From CAZWCX01 sp964632945 (GTDB lineage Bacteria; Planctomycetota; MHYJ01; WSZJ01; CAZWCX01): DNA of 6,954 nt. Below, one piece after another: positions 4,949 through 6,954 of the stretch (its first letter is position 1; every line of letters starts with the position of its first letter). The notes below the pieces were generated by a model, which was not told the DNA's origin, made no database searches, and saw nothing but the letters and a program-made list of their open reading frames with translations. The stretch lies in the NCBI GenBank assembly GCA_964632945.1, contig CAZWCX010000221.1, positions 1 to 6,954 of the forward strand. Direction: 5' to 3'. The translations under genes and the position numbers were made by a program.

Positions 4949-4995
4949 CCAATTTGAGCGCCGGTAACGCCTGTTTGGCCGATCGGCGGTTGGTT
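4947..4995. repeat. Nested inverted repeat between divergent promoters
   Basis: AACCAA (4947-4952) is inverted as TTGGTT (4990-4995). Inside it CGCCG (4959-4963) is inverted as CGGCG (4984-4988). A palindrome CCGATCGG lies at 4979-4986. The left arm overlaps the -35 of the prenyl synthase promoter candidate, and the right arm lies 20 bp upstream of the rightward -35. This is a plausible site for shared control, but no regulator is identified. Confidence 0.3.
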
Positions 4996-5015
4996 TCCCG
5001 GGGAGTCCGGAGTGC

Positions 5016-5044
5016 TTGACAGAATCGACGCTATGCATTTGAAT
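5016..5044 (+). promoter_or_regulatory. Promoter candidate for the 354-residue protein gene
   Basis: A perfect -35 TTGACA (5016-5021), 17 bases, then TTGAAT (5039-5044, four of six). The start would fall near 5051. An ATG at 5043 overlaps this -10, which argues against translation from there and supports the start at 5124 with a leader of about 73 nt. Confidence 0.5.
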
Positions 5045-5112
5045 GGCAAGGGATTGGGATACGCTCGCCCACTCGCAGGCGCCGCTTCCGGGAAGGCCGG
5101 CCGTACTCCACT

Positions 5113-5118
5113 GGGGGA
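5113..5118 (+). promoter_or_regulatory. Shine-Dalgarno supporting the start at 5124
   Basis: GGGGGA lies five bases before the ATG at 5124 and eleven before the next in-frame ATG at 5130. The upstream in-frame ATG at 5043 has no purine-rich site. Confidence 0.5.
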
Positions 5119-5123
5119 TCCGA

Positions 5124-6188
5124 ATGCCGATGGCGGGGGAGCGCTCGGGGAAGGACATCTGGGCCAAGTTCGAGGAGCAGGCCGGAAAGATCGGCTGGAC
5201 TCTGGTCCGGGAAGAAAAGCCGGAAGGCCTGGAAATGGTCGGCTGGCTCCAGGACGGCTTCGGCAATGAAATCCACGTCGTCAAGCGGCTCGATGTCCAG
5301 GACCTCCGGCTCGTCGCCTACCTATTCTTCGAAGCCGAGTCGTTCACGCGCGAGATCCTCCTGCGCGTGGCGGAACTGTGCTGGATGGACGGCCTGACCT
5401 GGCGGTTGGAGAAGGACCCCGCCCGGCCGGAGTCGACGTTGCTCCTCGGCTTTCTCCTCCCGCCCGCCCGGATCAGCCAGGATCATCTCTGGTACGTCTT
5501 CAACGTCGTCATCTTCTGCGAATTCGGCATCCGGAAACTGATGCCGCAGCGCGGCGACCGCGAACTGAAGGCGATGCTGCACCGGTTCACGCGCAACTGG
5601 GCGCGACTCACGTCCCCGCCGGAGTCCGGCGCGACGCCGGCCGAGGTGACCTCCGGCGACGCGCCGTTCGCCGAGGGAGCGGTATCCGGGCTGACCGGAA
5701 CCGTCGAAGTGCAGGAGCAGAGCCCCCGGTTGGTGTTGTACTCCCTGACCGATCCGAAGGGGGACCACTGTGTCGCCCTGTGCAGCCGGATGCCCGAGCA
5801 CCGCGAGTTCTGCTGGTTGATTCCGGACGAAACCGACGTCTGGGACGACTTCGTCCGGCTCGGGGCGCACCTGTCGGGTCGGAAGCCGGCGAAGGTCCAG
5901 TACGTGTCGGTCGACGGCGGCCCGATCGAGAACCAGGTCGTGCGCATCCTCGGCGACTGGTCCCGCGACTGGAACTTCAGCGAGCAGATCTTCGAGGATT
6001 CGATCTTCATGGGCGTGGAGGCGCGCAAGCCGACCTTCCACCTCTATCGGATGCAGCGGCAGACCAGTTGCAGCTGGGTGCTTCACAACGCCTCGCTCTG
6101 CCACTCCCTGTGGGTGATGGACGAGTCGATGTACCAGGAATTCACGGATTTGATGACCCGCTGGATTCGGCGGATCGAGGTGGTCTGA
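5124..6188 (+). CDS. Uncharacterised Trp-rich two-part protein (354 residues)
   Basis: No family is recognised with confidence. No signal peptide or membrane segment is evident, so it is probably cytoplasmic. The N-terminal part (about 10-160) alternates strands and amphipathic helices (WAKFEEQAGKIGW, then LRLVAYLFFEAESFTREILL, then LWYVFNVVIFCEFGIRKLM). That pattern faintly recalls YbjN or secretion-chaperone-like alpha/beta folds; this is only an impression. A Pro/Gly/Ala/Ser/Thr linker (about 163-190) joins a C-terminal part (about 192-354) rich in tryptophan and strands. There are 14 Trp and 7 Cys; C216 and C220 are four apart (CVALC), but no full metal-binding motif is seen. The frame continues upstream to an ATG at 5043, adding 27 residues, but that ATG overlaps the -10 box and lacks a ribosome site. 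It is transcribed alone and divergently from the prenyl synthase, followed by a GC hairpin. Confidence 0.85.
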   Translation: MPMAGERSGKDIWAKFEEQAGKIGWTLVREEKPEGLEMVGWLQDGFGNEIHVVKRLDVQDLRLVAYLFFEAESFTREILLRVAELCWMDGLTWRLEKDPARPESTLLLGFLLPPARISQDHLWYVFNVVIFCEFGIRKLMPQRGDRELKAMLHRFTRNWARLTSPPESGATPAEVTSGDAPFAEGAVSGLTGTVEVQEQSPRLVLYSLTDPKGDHCVALCSRMPEHREFCWLIPDETDVWDDFVRLGAHLSGRKPAKVQYVSVDGGPIENQVVRILGDWSRDWNFSEQIFEDSIFMGVEARKPTFHLYRMQRQTSCSWVLHNASLCHSLWVMDESMYQEFTDLMTRWIRRIEVV

Positions 6189-6194
6189 CCGGAT

Positions 6195-6215
6195 CGCGGC
6201 GCCGGGAGCGCCGCG
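6195..6215 (+). terminator. GC hairpin after the 354-residue protein gene
   Basis: CGCGGCGC (6195-6202) pairs perfectly with GCGCCGCG (6208-6215) around CGGGA, 6 bp after the stop. No T-tract follows (CGCGGTGGCG), so it is not a classical intrinsic terminator. The rest of the 192-bp spacer (6189-6380) is GC-rich; a small hairpin CCTGC-TCGC-GCAGG (6330-6343) followed by a T-rich stretch may act as a second weak stop. No clear promoter was seen before the isocitrate dehydrogenase gene. Confidence 0.35.
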
Positions 6216-6380
6216 CGCGGTGGCGCCGCCCCGGGGCGACCCGGTGCGGCCCGGCGCGTCGGGGCGGCCGGGAGAACCCGGGCCGGCCTGCGCGGCTCGC
6301 GCATCCACCGTCCCCCTACGGCACCGATCCCTGCTCGCGCAGGATGCTCTTTGATTTCCCAACCTGCGAGGAACCCCACC

Positions 6381-6954
6381 ATGGCGTATCGAGTCACGGT
6401 CATCCCCGGCGACGGAACCGGCCCCGAAATCATGGAGACCTCCCTCAAATGTTTCGAGGCCACCGGCGTGAAGTTCGAATGGGACTTTCAGAACGCCGGC
6501 GAGGACGTGATGAAGACGAAGGGGACCCCGCTGCCGGACGAGGTGATCGCCTCGATCAAGAAGAACAAGATCGCCGTCAAGGGTCCGATCACGACCCCCG
6601 TCGGGACCGGGTTTCGCAGCGTGAACGTGGCTCTGCGCCACGCCTGCGACCTCTACGCATGCCTCCGGCCGTGCAAGAGCTATGACGGCGTGCGCAGCAA
6701 CTTCAAGAACATCGACCTGGTGATCGTGCGCGAAAACACCGAAGACCTCTACGCCGGCATCGAGTTCGAGGTGGACAAGCCGGAGACGGTCGAGTTGATC
6801 GGCTGGCTGGAGAAGAAGCAGCCGAAGAAGGTGCGTCCCGACTCCGGCATCAGCATCAAGCCGATCTCGCGCACCGGCACCGCCCGGATCGTTCGTTACG
6901 CCTTCGAGTACGCGCGCAAGTACAAGCGCAAGAAGGTGACGGCGGTGCACAAGG
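6381..6954 (+). CDS. icd: Isocitrate dehydrogenase, NAD(P)-dependent (5' part; cut by window edge)
   Basis: The first 191 residues are present; the C-terminal half runs off the window. The enzyme decarboxylates isocitrate to 2-oxoglutarate in the TCA cycle. Seen in sequence: GDGTGPEI (10-17), TTPVGTGFRSVNVALR (71-86), LYACLRP (91-97), VRENTEDLYAGIE (116-128) and ISIKPISRTGTARIVR (157-172). By family alignment, S80, N82, R86, R96, R117 and Y124 correspond to the isocitrate-binding residues of E. coli Icd; S80 matches the serine phosphorylated by AceK there. The insert before GISIKPIS (about 131-155) matches E. coli-type Icd and argues against isopropylmalate dehydrogenase. The coenzyme-determining region is missing, so NAD or NADP use cannot be decided. 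The start is supported by GAGG (6368-6371), nine bases before the ATG. Confidence 0.92.
   Translation, partial: MAYRVTVIPGDGTGPEIMETSLKCFEATGVKFEWDFQNAGEDVMKTKGTPLPDEVIASIKKNKIAVKGPITTPVGTGFRSVNVALRHACDLYACLRPCKSYDGVRSNFKNIDLVIVRENTEDLYAGIEFEVDKPETVELIGWLEKKQPKKVRPDSGISIKPISRTGTARIVRYAFEYARKYKRKKVTAVHK

Noticed and set aside
5322..6950. Long minus-strand open frame opposite the 354-residue protein and icd
   Set aside because: It is antisense to icd, which has unmistakable family motifs, and it passes through the non-coding spacer; an antisense shadow.
1..6954. A defence system, mobile element, CRISPR array, tRNA or prophage part
   Set aside because: No transposase, integrase, nuclease-toxin pair, regular spaced repeats or tRNA cloverleaf was seen on either strand; the genes are mainly housekeeping.

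Overview
The window is high-GC bacterial chromosome with ordinary housekeeping content. No mobile element, CRISPR array, rRNA or tRNA was seen. Gene content (a long-chain prenyl diphosphate synthase for quinone side chains, an extended SDR nucleotide-sugar epimerase, an E. coli-type isocitrate dehydrogenase), strong third-position GC and mixed Shine-Dalgarno/possibly leaderless starts suggest a free-living, high-GC, probably Gram-negative environmental bacterium. The phylum cannot be fixed from sequence alone.

Layout. Positions 1-52 hold two back-to-back palindromes at the end of a leftward gene set. Positions 45-2995 (minus strand) carry three genes read right to left: a TatD-family metal-dependent hydrolase, a WbpP/GalE-like NAD-dependent epimerase, and an RluA/RluD-family 23S rRNA pseudouridine synthase. 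The epimerase has its own promoter candidate and Shine-Dalgarno in the 165-bp gap behind tatD; the pseudouridine synthase follows 14 bp after it. Divergent from tatD is a small 82-residue protein gene (3112-3360, plus strand) with a textbook Shine-Dalgarno; the two promoters lie back to back in about 115 bp.

Positions 3361-3878 are about 520 bp without a credible protein gene and are the least ordinary part of the window. They hold a perfect intrinsic terminator that points leftward (minus strand) although the nearest minus-strand gene ends 450 bp upstream of it. A long rod-like hairpin and promoter-like elements lie just upstream, which together suggest a small structured RNA of about 125 to 180 nt. 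Further right are a TGTCAA/TTGACA operator-like dyad and a GC-rich stretch.

Positions 3879-4880 (minus) encode a long-chain trans-polyprenyl diphosphate synthase. It is divergent, across a dyad-rich promoter region (4881-5123), from a 354-residue Trp-rich protein of unknown function (5124-6188, plus). After a 192-bp spacer the window ends inside an NAD(P)-dependent isocitrate dehydrogenase gene (6381 to the edge).

The genes do not form one pathway: they cover rRNA modification, nucleic-acid/metal hydrolase function, sugar-nucleotide metabolism, isoprenoid quinone supply and the TCA cycle. The candidates worth a second look are the putative small RNA, the dyads, and the two uncharacterised proteins.
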